Shown here: one piece after another, positions 1-5,093 of the stretch
Position numbering within the stretch: the stretch's first letter is position 1
Layout of the letters: every line of letters starts with the position of its first letter
Assembly (NCBI RefSeq): GCF_036565765.1
Contig: NZ_DATCXP010000215.1
DNA length: 5,907 nucleotides
Source of the DNA: Terrimesophilobacter sp036565765
Lineage (GTDB): Bacteria; Actinomycetota; Actinomycetes; Actinomycetales; Microbacteriaceae
Direction: 5' to 3' (one strand)
Position numbers and translations under genes: made by a program
Notes under the pieces: generated by a model
What the model was told of the DNA's origin: nothing
What the model saw: only the letters and a program-made list of their open reading frames with translations
Databases searched by the model: none

Positions 1-382
1 CCGAGACGGCCGGCAGGATGCCGTTGATGGGCCGCAGCCTTCCGTCGAGGCCCAGCTCGCCAAGATGCACGACGCGGTCGATCGACTCGCGCTCGACGAT
101 CCCCGCAGCCGCGAGCGTCGCGAGCGCGATCCCGAGGTCGAATCCGGAACCCTGCTTGGGGAGCGCTGCAGGCGACAGGTTGACCGTGAGGCGGCGGCTC
201 GGCAACTCGCATCCGGAGTTCGTCGCCGCAGCGAGCACGCGATCCCGCGCCTCGCCGAGTGCCGCGTCGGGCAGTCCGATCAGGATGAAGTTCGGAAGCT
301 GCGAGGAGTAGTCCGCCTCGATCTCGACGATCGCGCCCTGAATGCCGAGCAGCGCGACGGAGTGCGTTCGCCCCACCGTCAT
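1..382 (-). CDS. comM: ComM/YifB family Mg-chelatase-like AAA ATPase, N-terminal part only (runs off the left edge)
   Basis: Translation from the ATG at 382-380 gives 127 residues with no stop before the window edge. The start (MTVGRTHSVALLGIQG), EIEADYSSQLPNFILIGLPD at residues 20-39, GEARDRV at 43-49 and NLSPAALPKQGSGFDLGIAL at 68-87 are characteristic of the YifB/ComM N-terminal domain, which has a ribosomal S5/Lon-C-like fold. The AAA+ Mg-chelatase domain with its Walker motifs would lie beyond the edge and cannot be checked. ComM homologues are helicase-like ATPases known to promote branch migration during natural transformation in proteobacteria; in actinobacteria the role is less clear. 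The start codon overlaps the yraN stop by one base (TGATG), so translational coupling to yraN is likely; no good ribosome binding site is seen. In actinobacteria dprA usually follows, which would be outside this window. Confidence 0.93.
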   Translation of the reverse strand, partial: MTVGRTHSVALLGIQGAIVEIEADYSSQLPNFILIGLPDAALGEARDRVLAAATNSGCELPSRRLTVNLSPAALPKQGSGFDLGIALATLAAAGIVERESIDRVVHLGELGLDGRLRPINGILPAVS

Positions 383-756
383 CAGAACACCCGCATGAGA
401 TGCTCGAGCTGCGCGGGTTCATCCCGTGGCGCGATGACCGCGATCGCATCGATGCGGATCGGCCCATGCTTCCCGGGATGCGCCTCGCACCAGGCCGCGG
501 CAAGCCGGCGGAGTCGTGCGAGCTTCCGGGCCGTGATCGCCTCGAACGGGTGCCCGAACGCGCGGCTGGACCGCGTCTTGACCTCGATGAAGACCGTCTC
601 TCCGCGATCCCGGGCGACGAGGTCGATCTCGCCGTGCGCGCACCGCCAGTTGCGGTCGAGGATCACAAAGCCGACATCCTGAAGGAATCGCGCGGCGAGG
701 TGTTCGCCGTGCCTGCCGAGGTCGTCTTTTGCCGCCACGGGTCGAGGATGCCGCAC
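382..756 (-). CDS. yraN: YraN / UPF0102 family nuclease-like protein
   Basis: The protein is 124 residues, the usual length for UPF0102. It keeps the family core: LGRHGEHLAARFL at 13-25, RNWRCAHGEIDLVARD at 35-50 and TVFIEVKTRSS at 54-64. E43, D45 and the E58-V-K60 pair form the PD-(D/E)XK-like endonuclease signature. The family resembles Holliday-junction resolvases in fold, but its cellular role is not firmly established. It lies directly upstream of comM with a one-base overlap, a pairing conserved across many bacteria. The start is uncertain: the frame begins with GTG at 756, but a second GTG at 738-736 (V7) would give a protein starting MAAKDDLGRHGE, which looks more like the family N terminus. 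Neither has a clear Shine-Dalgarno sequence. Identity is firm; the exact start is not. Confidence 0.93.
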   Translation of the reverse strand: MRHPRPVAAKDDLGRHGEHLAARFLQDVGFVILDRNWRCAHGEIDLVARDRGETVFIEVKTRSSRAFGHPFEAITARKLARLRRLAAAWCEAHPGKHGPIRIDAIAVIAPRDEPAQLEHLMRVF

Positions 757-811
757 CCGTCCGACCCGGCGGCACCCAGGCGGCGACTTCTGGGCACTTG
801 GCGCAGAACAG

Positions 812-824
812 CCTCCTGTGGAGG
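812..824 (-). repeat. Short inverted repeat, five-base stem, in the gap before yraN
   Basis: CCTCC (812-816) and GGAGG (820-824) form a perfect five-base stem with a three-base loop. On the minus strand the 3' arm gives AGGAGG, a perfect Shine-Dalgarno match, but no start codon follows within a workable distance: the nearest GTG is 14 bases on and lies in no supported gene. It may be part of the same termination or leader region as the hairpin at 848-861, or a chance palindrome. Confidence 0.3.
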
Positions 825-847
825 AGATCAGCAGCTAGCGGGAATAC

Positions 848-861
848 ACCCCGCCCGGGGT
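848..861 (-). terminator. GC-rich hairpin just after the oxidoreductase gene, possible terminator
   Basis: On the minus strand ACCCC pairs with GGGGT across a four-base loop (848-852 with 857-861). It begins 19 bases after the stop codon of the FAD oxidoreductase. No run of T follows, so it is not a canonical intrinsic terminator; actinobacterial terminators often lack a strong U-tract. Position and strength suggest an end or pause of the upstream transcript, but this is inference. Confidence 0.3.
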
Positions 862-880
862 CCGGGTCACCGTCCGGTGC

Positions 881-2308
881 TCAGGAATCGAACCCGAGCC
901 CGACCGCGTCGAGCGTCCTCAGCACGAGATTCCGCTTTCCCCGATTGTGATCCGCGCGATTCATGGCCCACCGCGAGACCTCGACGCCCACCCAGGCGGC
1001 AGGGTCGGGCGGGAACGGGACCGGCATCGAGCGCACCATCTTCAGCGAGGTGCGCTCGGTCGTAAGCCCCGCGAGCTGGTCGAGCATGACGTTGGCGGCG
1101 AAGCGCGTTCCCGCGACACCGAGACCGGTGAACCCTGCGGAGTAGGCGACGCGCCCGCCCCGCGCGTGCCCGAAGAACGCGGAGAACCGGCTGCAGGTGT
1201 CGATCACGCCGGCCCAGCGGTGCGTGAACCGGATGCCCTCCAGCTGTGGGAAAGTCGTCAGGAAGTGACTCGCGAGCCTGCGGTGGGAGGCCGGTCGGTC
1301 GTCGTACTCCGGTCTGATGCGGCCGCCGAAATGGTAGATCGCGTCGTAGCCGCCGAACAGGATGCGGTTGTCTCCGGTCAGCCGGTAGTAGTGGAACTGG
1401 TTCGCGAGATCGGCGATCCCCTGGCGCCTGGTCCAGCCGATCGAGGCAAGCTGCGCGGCGCTCAGCGGCTCGGTCATGAGCACGTAGTCGTACACCGGGA
1501 TGGTGTGCCAGCGGTACCGCCCCAGGAGAGAAGGGAACGCGTTCGTCGCGAGGGCCACCCGGTTCGCCCGGATGTCGCCGGTCGCGAGCTGCACCGTCAC
1601 CGGCCCGGTGCGATCGCTGTCGAGGTTGAGAACGGCGGAGTTCTCGAACAGGTCGACCCCGGCCTCGGCGCAGGCCCGTGCGAGTTCGTGCGCGAGTTTG
1701 CCGGGGTGGACCATCGCGGTGTCTCGCATGCTCCACAGTCCGCCGAGGTAAGTCGGCGATGCGACCTCGGCCCGCATCTCGGTCCCGGACAGATAGACGA
1801 CGTTCGCCTCTTCTCGCGCCTCCTCGAGTTCTGCCACCTGATACGGCTCGACGGCGACGGCGAGCGAACCGGTGCGCTCGAACTCGCAGTCAAGACCGAG
1901 CTCCCACACTGTCTGCTCGATCTCGTCGAGGTTCTGCATGCCGAGCCGATCGAGTTGTTCCAGTTCCTTCGGGAAGCGGCGCGCGCCGTTCTTCTCGCCG
2001 TGCGTGAGCGTCGCCTCGCAGAATCCGCCGTTGCGGCCGGACGCCGCCCAGCCGATCGTGCGCGCCTCCAGGAGTGCGACGCGCAGCCCGGCGTCGCGCT
2101 GCTTCGCCTGGAGTGCGGTCCACAGCCCGGCGAAGCCGCCACCGACGACAACGAGGTCGTAATTCTCCACGCCGGCGAACCTCGGCCAGGAAGCGCCAGG
2201 AGCGTCGTCGAGCCAGAACGGCCGCAGGACCGAGTCGGCGAGCGCATCATCGACGATCCGCGCATCCGGAATCGAACGTTCGAAGGCGGTGGTTTCCACG
2301 CGAGACAT
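881..2308 (-). CDS. FAD-dependent oxidoreductase, DAO superfamily (PuuB/OrdL-like)
   Basis: The 475-residue protein has a dinucleotide-binding fold near its N terminus: DLVVVGGGFAGLWTA at 51-65 carries the glycine-rich loop (G56-G58, G61), and E81 in ALLEA at 78-82 is placed to bind the FAD ribose. GWAASGRNGGF at 86-96 is typical of the OrdL/PuuB/DadA-like group. ALATNAFP at 252-259, WAGVID at 365-370 and YSAGFTGLGVAGT at 389-401 fit the distal FAD-binding segment. The tail ending LGLGFDS is a hallmark of a widespread actinobacterial subgroup. Relatives oxidise amines or amino acids such as gamma-glutamylputrescine; the substrate here cannot be read from sequence. No signal peptide or membrane helix is seen, so it is probably cytosolic. 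It lies 24 bases after the DUF2469 gene, inside an otherwise housekeeping cluster. The ATG at 2308 has AAGGA directly abutting it, too close to serve it; that AAGGA is eight bases before the in-frame GTG at 2299-2297, which may be the real start (472 residues). Confidence 0.93.
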   Translation of the reverse strand: MSRVETTAFERSIPDARIVDDALADSVLRPFWLDDAPGASWPRFAGVENYDLVVVGGGFAGLWTALQAKQRDAGLRVALLEARTIGWAASGRNGGFCEATLTHGEKNGARRFPKELEQLDRLGMQNLDEIEQTVWELGLDCEFERTGSLAVAVEPYQVAELEEAREEANVVYLSGTEMRAEVASPTYLGGLWSMRDTAMVHPGKLAHELARACAEAGVDLFENSAVLNLDSDRTGPVTVQLATGDIRANRVALATNAFPSLLGRYRWHTIPVYDYVLMTEPLSAAQLASIGWTRRQGIADLANQFHYYRLTGDNRILFGGYDAIYHFGGRIRPEYDDRPASHRRLASHFLTTFPQLEGIRFTHRWAGVIDTCSRFSAFFGHARGGRVAYSAGFTGLGVAGTRFAANVMLDQLAGLTTERTSLKMVRSMPVPFPPDPAAWVGVEVSRWAMNRADHNRGKRNLVLRTLDAVGLGFDS

Positions 2309-2332
2309 CCTTGTCGATCTGTGGAAGCAATC

Positions 2333-2656
2333 CTATTCGTCGAGCGCGAGTTCCTTGGGAAGCTCGAGTTCCTTGGCGGAAAGTTCCTCGACATTGACGT
2401 CCTTGAAGGTCAGGACGCGCACCGACTTCACGAAGCGGTCGGAACGATAGACGTCCCACACCCACACGTCGTGCATCGTCAGTTCGAAATAGAAGTCATG
2501 CTCGGTGTCCTGACGCACGAGCTCGACCTCGTTCGCGAGGTAGAAGCGCCGCTCGGTCTCCACGACGTAGCGGAACTGCGAAACGACGTCCCGGTACTCC
2601 CGGAACAGCGCCAGTTCCACTTCGCGGTCGTAGTCTTCGAACTCGTCGTCATCCAT
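2333..2656 (-). CDS. DUF2469 family protein, conserved in actinobacteria
   Basis: The protein is a 107-residue soluble acidic polypeptide. The block FREYRDVVSQFRYVVETERR at 18-37, followed by FYLANEVELV, and later VWVWDVYRSDRFVKSVRVLT and FKDVNVEEL, matches DUF2469 (Rv2901c in Mycobacterium tuberculosis), a family of this length found between rnhB and yraN across actinobacteria. No biochemical function is established. It lacks signal peptide, membrane helix and cysteine pairs. The ATG at 2656 is preceded by AGGA about ten bases upstream and lies 12 bases after the rnhB stop, so it is almost certainly in the rnhB transcript. The highly charged N terminus (MDDDEFEDYDRE) is variable among relatives. 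Constant linkage to lepB and rnhB hints at a housekeeping role, but that is only contextual. Confidence 0.93.
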   Translation of the reverse strand: MDDDEFEDYDREVELALFREYRDVVSQFRYVVETERRFYLANEVELVRQDTEHDFYFELTMHDVWVWDVYRSDRFVKSVRVLTFKDVNVEELSAKELELPKELALDE

Positions 2657-2668
2657 TGCCTGTCAATC

Positions 2669-3331
2669 CTAGGCGCTCTGCCCGATCGGCGCAGAAGTCT
2701 TCAGCCAGGTCAGGCGGTGCAGCCGGCTCGGCCCGAGTCTCTCGATCGCGGCGAAGTGGTCGGCAGAGCCGTAGCCCTTGTTGCCGCTCCATCCGTAGCC
2801 GGGGAGTTCGGCGTCCGCGTCGATCATGAGACGGTCGCGGTGCACTTTCGCGATGACGGATGCGGCGGCGACGGACCCGCAGTCACGGTCCGCCTTGACC
2901 CTCGTGTGCACCCGCAGACGAGAGGAGAGTGCCGGATTCAGCCAGTCCTGGCCGCCATCGAGCAGGATGACGCTGTCCCGGATGTCCACCCCCGCCTCGT
3001 GCAGTGCCATCAGCGCCCGCTTCCCGGCCAGGCCGAGGCACGCGGTGATTCCCAGTCGATCGACCTCCTGAGCGGACGCGAGTCCGACGGCCGAGTGCAG
3101 TGCCCACGCTCTCGCGAGCGGTGCGAGCGCCTCGCGCCGTGGCTCGCTCAGCATCTTGGAATCGCGCAGGCCCTTCGGCAGTGCCCCGACACCGCTGTCG
3201 ACGACGCACAGCCCGACGGCGACCGGCCCGGCGATCGCGCCGCGACCGACCTCATCGCATCCGATCACCGAGCGTGCGCCGGTGGCATACAGCTCGGTCT
3301 CGACGAGGAGGGTTGGATCGGCGACGGTCAT
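2669..3331 (-). CDS. rnhB: Ribonuclease HII
   Basis: RNase HII cleaves the RNA strand of RNA-DNA hybrids and nicks at single ribonucleotides left in DNA, starting excision repair. From the ATG at 3331 the protein has 220 residues. SVIGCDEVGRGAIAGPV at 21-37 carries the first two metal ligands D26 and E27 and the GRG motif at 29-31 that reads the ribose 2'-OH. ILLDGG at 122-127 gives D125. KADRDCGSVAAASVIAKVHR at 146-165 gives D148, the fourth acidic residue, and the family's conserved S/A-rich helix. SGNKGYGSADHF at 182-193 contains the tyrosine (Y187) used at the RNA-DNA junction. The frame is open a further 26 codons upstream, but that extension lies in the end of lepB and looks nothing like the family. 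The chosen ATG is two bases past the lepB stop, with AAGG ten bases before it. Confidence 0.96.
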   Translation of the reverse strand: MTVADPTLLVETELYATGARSVIGCDEVGRGAIAGPVAVGLCVVDSGVGALPKGLRDSKMLSEPRREALAPLARAWALHSAVGLASAQEVDRLGITACLGLAGKRALMALHEAGVDIRDSVILLDGGQDWLNPALSSRLRVHTRVKADRDCGSVAAASVIAKVHRDRLMIDADAELPGYGWSGNKGYGSADHFAAIERLGPSRLHRLTWLKTSAPIGQSA

Positions 3332-3333
3332 GT

Positions 3334-4080
3334 CTAGGGAGCCTTGTCCTCCACACCCGCGAAGACGGTCGGGTAGTTGTCGAGCCAGGTCCAGTGGTCG
3401 ATCGGCCAACTCACGATGAAGGCGCGGCCGACGACGTTCTCGATGGGAACGAAGCCCTTGCCGGGCTGGCTCATGTTGTACCGCGAGTCTCGCGAGTCGT
3501 AGCGGTTGTCGCCCATGACCCAGAGCGAATCCTTCGGCACCGTCACGCTGAAGTCGGGGCCGGACACCTTGGTGACCCCGGGGCCGAGCTTGAGATACGG
3601 CTCATCCAGCGGGACGCCGTTGACCGACATCTGACCGAAGGTGTTGCAGCACTCGACTTTGTCGCCCGGGAGCCCGATAACCCTCTTGATCAGGTGATCG
3701 TTGCTGTCCGGCGCGCTCAGGCCGACGACGGAGAGTACCCAGTCGACACTCGTCACGAACCAGTTCTGCTGGACCTGCGGCGTGGGGTCGAGCCATCCGC
3801 CCGGGTCCCGGAACACGACAACGTCGCCGTGCTCGATCGGGACCAGCTTGGGGACCAGTTCGTTCACGATGATCCGGTCGTCGATCTGGAGGGTGTCCTC
3901 CATCGAGCCGGAGGGGATGTAGAACGAGCGGACCAGGAACGTCTTGATCCCGACCGAGATCACGATCGCCGCGAGGAAGATCAGAACGATGTCGCGGATG
4001 AAGATCTTGACGCCGCGAGTGCGGCGGCGGCGTTGTGCGTCCGCGCCCTCGGAGGGCGCGGGCTCTACTTCTGTCGTCAT
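3334..4080 (-). CDS. lepB: Type I signal peptidase (S26A)
   Basis: LepB cuts signal peptides from exported proteins on the outer face of the cytoplasmic membrane. The 248-residue protein has a charged cytoplasmic N terminus (RRRRTRG at 17-23), one membrane helix at about 30-49, then FYIPSGSM at 53-60 with the nucleophile S59. HLIKRVIGLPGD at 129-140 holds the general base K132, and VMGDNRYDSRDSR at 188-200 is the conserved box E. The Ser/Lys dyad is intact, so the enzyme should be active. An adjacent cysteine pair, C144-C145, sits in the extracytoplasmic domain. The ATG at 4080 has AGGGG four bases upstream. The gene follows rplS by 58 bases and is joined to rnhB by a two-base gap, as is common in actinobacteria. 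Confidence 0.96.
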   Translation of the reverse strand: MTTEVEPAPSEGADAQRRRRTRGVKIFIRDIVLIFLAAIVISVGIKTFLVRSFYIPSGSMEDTLQIDDRIIVNELVPKLVPIEHGDVVVFRDPGGWLDPTPQVQQNWFVTSVDWVLSVVGLSAPDSNDHLIKRVIGLPGDKVECCNTFGQMSVNGVPLDEPYLKLGPGVTKVSGPDFSVTVPKDSLWVMGDNRYDSRDSRYNMSQPGKGFVPIENVVGRAFIVSWPIDHWTWLDNYPTVFAGVEDKAP

Positions 4081-4101
4081 GTAGCCCCTGAGTTCCCGAC
4101 A

Positions 4102-4107
4102 AGTCTA
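4102..4107 (-). promoter_or_regulatory. lepB: Possible -10 element ahead of lepB
   Basis: In the 58-base rplS-lepB gap the minus strand reads TAGACT, matching the loose actinobacterial TANNNT -10 pattern, about 20 bases before the lepB ATG. The best -35 candidate (TTGCCG at 4128-4133) is 20 bases away, too far for a strong promoter. This could give lepB expression independent of rplS, but such a short match could be chance. Confidence 0.2.
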
Positions 4108-4138
4108 GGGTCTGGGAAACGCAGGCCCGGCAATCGAA

Positions 4139-4489
4139 CTAGTGCGCGTCGCGCTTTTCCTTGATCTTGGCCTTCTTGCCACGAAGATCACGCAGGTAGT
4201 AGAGCTTGGCGCGGCGGACATCGCCGCGGGTCACGATCTCGATGTGGTCGATGACCGGGGAGTGGACGGGGAACTTGCGCTCGACTCCGACCTGGAAGCT
4301 GATCTTGCGGACCGTGAACGTCTCGCGAACGCCTTCGCCGGAACGGCCGATCACGACGCCCTGGAACACCTGGATACGCGAACGCGTGCCTTCAATGATG
4401 TTGACGTGGACCTTGACGTTGTCTCCGGCGCGGAAGTCCGGGATGTCGCTGCGAAGTGACGCTGCGTCAACGGAGTCGAGGATGTGCAT
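4139..4489 (-). CDS. rplS: 50S ribosomal protein bL19
   Basis: bL19 is a large-subunit protein located at the interface with the 30S subunit. The 116-residue product has the usual length. FRAGDNVKVHVNIIEG at 19-34 and RIQVFQGVVIGRSGEGVRET at 38-57 form the SH3-like barrel core. FPVHSPVIDHIEIVTRGDVR at 73-92 and RAKLYYLRDLRGKKAKIKEK at 93-112 are the family's hallmark C-terminal blocks, with the basic RNA-binding tail. The ATG at 4489 has only a weak purine stretch (AGAGAG) upstream. In many bacteria rplS ends the rpsP-rimM-trmD-rplS operon; here the upstream neighbour is a membrane protein read in the same direction, and trmD is not adjacent. The roughly 150-base leader may hold regulatory structure. 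Confidence 0.97.
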   Translation of the reverse strand: MHILDSVDAASLRSDIPDFRAGDNVKVHVNIIEGTRSRIQVFQGVVIGRSGEGVRETFTVRKISFQVGVERKFPVHSPVIDHIEIVTRGDVRRAKLYYLRDLRGKKAKIKEKRDAH

Positions 4490-4533
4490 GATGGTTCGCT
4501 CTCTGCAATCGCCACAGGTCGACGGCGTGCTGG

Positions 4534-4620
4534 TTACTGCATGGAAGGAGAGGTGTGCCGAGTGACTGCTGGCCCCCCTGTGGCAGGGCCGTGCGCGGGC
4601 ACAAACAGCAATTCTGTCAT
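4534..4620 (-). CDS. Candidate 28-residue small ORF in the rplS leader
   Basis: ATG at 4620 opens a 28-codon frame ending in TAA at 4536-4534, giving a peptide that begins MTELLFVPAHGPATGG and ends SPSMQ. It starts 17 bases after the stop of the membrane-protein gene and ends 44 bases before the rplS ATG. GAGAGGGG lies eight bases ahead of the ATG, a better ribosome binding site than rplS itself shows. I recognise no family, and there is no membrane helix or cysteine motif. It could be a leader peptide acting on rplS, a small protein coupled to the upstream gene, or chance: a 28-codon frame in high-GC DNA is weak evidence alone. A longer shadow frame reads through this stretch from further upstream, so the frame itself is not special; the local Shine-Dalgarno is the main support. 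Confidence 0.3.
   Translation of the reverse strand: MTELLFVPAHGPATGGPAVTRHTSPSMQ
4571..4590 (-). repeat. Hairpin in the rplS leader
   Basis: CCCTG (4576-4580) pairs with CAGGG (4584-4588) around a three-base loop, extended by GG (4571-4572) with CC (4589-4590) past a three-base bulge. It lies inside the candidate small ORF, about 80 bases before the rplS start. Its sequence 4577-4584 is also perfectly complementary over eight bases to 4511-4518 nearer rplS, so an alternative long-range pairing is possible. No T-run follows the hairpin. Confidence 0.35.
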
Positions 4621-4627
4621 ACCGGCG

Positions 4628-4649
4628 ACCCCTCTCGCTACCGAGGGGT
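4628..4649 (-). promoter_or_regulatory. Hairpin spanning the stop codon of the membrane-protein gene and masking a downstream ribosome binding site
   Basis: On the minus strand ACCCCTC (4649-4643) pairs with GAGGGGT (4634-4628), a perfect seven-base stem with an eight-base loop. The TAG stop of the membrane-protein gene (4640-4638) is in the loop. The 3' arm contains the GAGGGG that would serve the small ORF starting at 4620. A ribosome finishing the upstream gene would melt the stem, so the layout fits translational coupling. It could instead be a terminator for the membrane-protein transcript; against that, no T-run follows. Stem and stop positions are seen directly; the function is inferred. 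Confidence 0.35.
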
Positions 4650-5054
4650 GATCTGCACGGCGTCGAAGCTCGCGAACGCCGTGTTCACCCGGCGACGGGT
4701 CTCCACGAACAGTTGCCACACCGCGACCCAGAACGCGACGACCGTCAGAACGACGACGAGCACCGCCGTGACCGGATTGGCCACGAACCCGGCGACGATG
4801 ATCGCGAGATACCAGGCGCCGAGCACCCCCAGGTCGGCCCAGGACAGCATCCGTGCCCGACGAACGGTCTTCCTGGCCATCACGAGCCCCATGACGATGA
4901 TCATCGCGAGAGCGAGCACCGGGCAGGCGAAGAGCAGAACGACGAATTCCCAGCCGACACCGTTGGCGACGACGCCGCGACCGATGAGCAGCCACAACGG
5001 GAGCACCGGGATCGCCCAGAACTGCGCGTAGTAGAACGCTCTTCGTAGCCACAT
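4638..5054 (-). CDS. Small integral membrane protein with four predicted helices, function unknown
   Basis: From the ATG at 5054 the product has 138 residues and I do not recognise its family. Hydrophobic segments lie at about 9-26, 36-59, 76-91 and 94-115, so four membrane helices are likely, the last two separated only by a tight turn containing N93-P94. Between helices two and three is a basic patch (ARKTVRRAR at 60-68), and after helix four is ETRRRVN at 118-124; both arginine-rich stretches would be cytoplasmic by the positive-inside rule. Charged residues are nearly absent from the helices, as expected of a real membrane protein and unlike an antisense shadow. The frame is open much further upstream, but that part is antisense to map, so this ATG is preferred. 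It is divergent from map by 39 bases and precedes the rplS leader by a hairpin at its stop codon. Confidence 0.72.
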   Translation of the reverse strand: MWLRRAFYYAQFWAIPVLPLWLLIGRGVVANGVGWEFVVLLFACPVLALAMIIVMGLVMARKTVRRARMLSWADLGVLGAWYLAIIVAGFVANPVTAVLVVVLTVVAFWVAVWQLFVETRRRVNTAFASFDAVQITPR

Positions 5055-5093
5055 GCGTTCAAGGGTACGCGGGGCTTGGTGAAGAATAGCTGC
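5055..5093. promoter_or_regulatory. Divergent intergenic region between the membrane-protein gene and map
   Basis: Only 39 bases separate the two divergent ATGs, so both promoters must overlap here or reach into the opposite gene. On the minus strand TATTCT (5088-5083) resembles a -10 box 28 bases ahead of the membrane-protein ATG; its best -35 match would fall within the first codons of map and is poor. For map no convincing -10/-35 pair is seen. The compact layout suggests short or leaderless transcripts. This is inference from spacing and weak matches. Confidence 0.3.

Larger units (their letters stand above)
757..880 (-). other. Intergenic gap between the oxidoreductase and yraN; no gene supported
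   Basis: These 124 bases separate the oxidoreductase stop from the yraN start. They hold two compact hairpins, annotated separately, and no recognisable promoter. The frame following the oxidoreductase stop stays open on the minus strand, but it has no ATG, GTG or TTG between 880 and 776, so I do not call a gene. The gap is much longer than the other spacings in the cluster, which suggests that transcription ends or restarts here. Confidence 0.5.

Noticed and set aside
776..880. Open frame continuing past the oxidoreductase stop, containing a C-A-K-C motif
   Set aside because: There is no start codon in these 35 codons, and after 756 it becomes a shadow of yraN. It could only be made by stop-codon readthrough, for which there is no evidence.
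947..3337. A 796-codon open frame on the plus strand
   Set aside because: It is antisense to the oxidoreductase, DUF2469 and rnhB genes, all of which have clear family motifs. Its composition is rich in R, D, E, V and P without domain pattern, typical of a high-GC shadow frame.
4093..4118. TTCCC...GGGAA inverted repeat in the rplS-lepB gap as an operator or terminator
   Set aside because: The stem has only five pairs around a 16-base loop, with no T-run and no known operator match; chance is likely.
3100..4164. A 354-codon plus-strand frame
   Set aside because: It is antisense to lepB and part of rnhB, with no recognisable domain.
4541..4651. A 36-residue plus-strand frame starting at ATG 4541, with AGGAG just inside it
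   Set aside because: It is antisense to the rplS leader and small-ORF candidate, has no Shine-Dalgarno ahead of its ATG, and shows no protein-like pattern.
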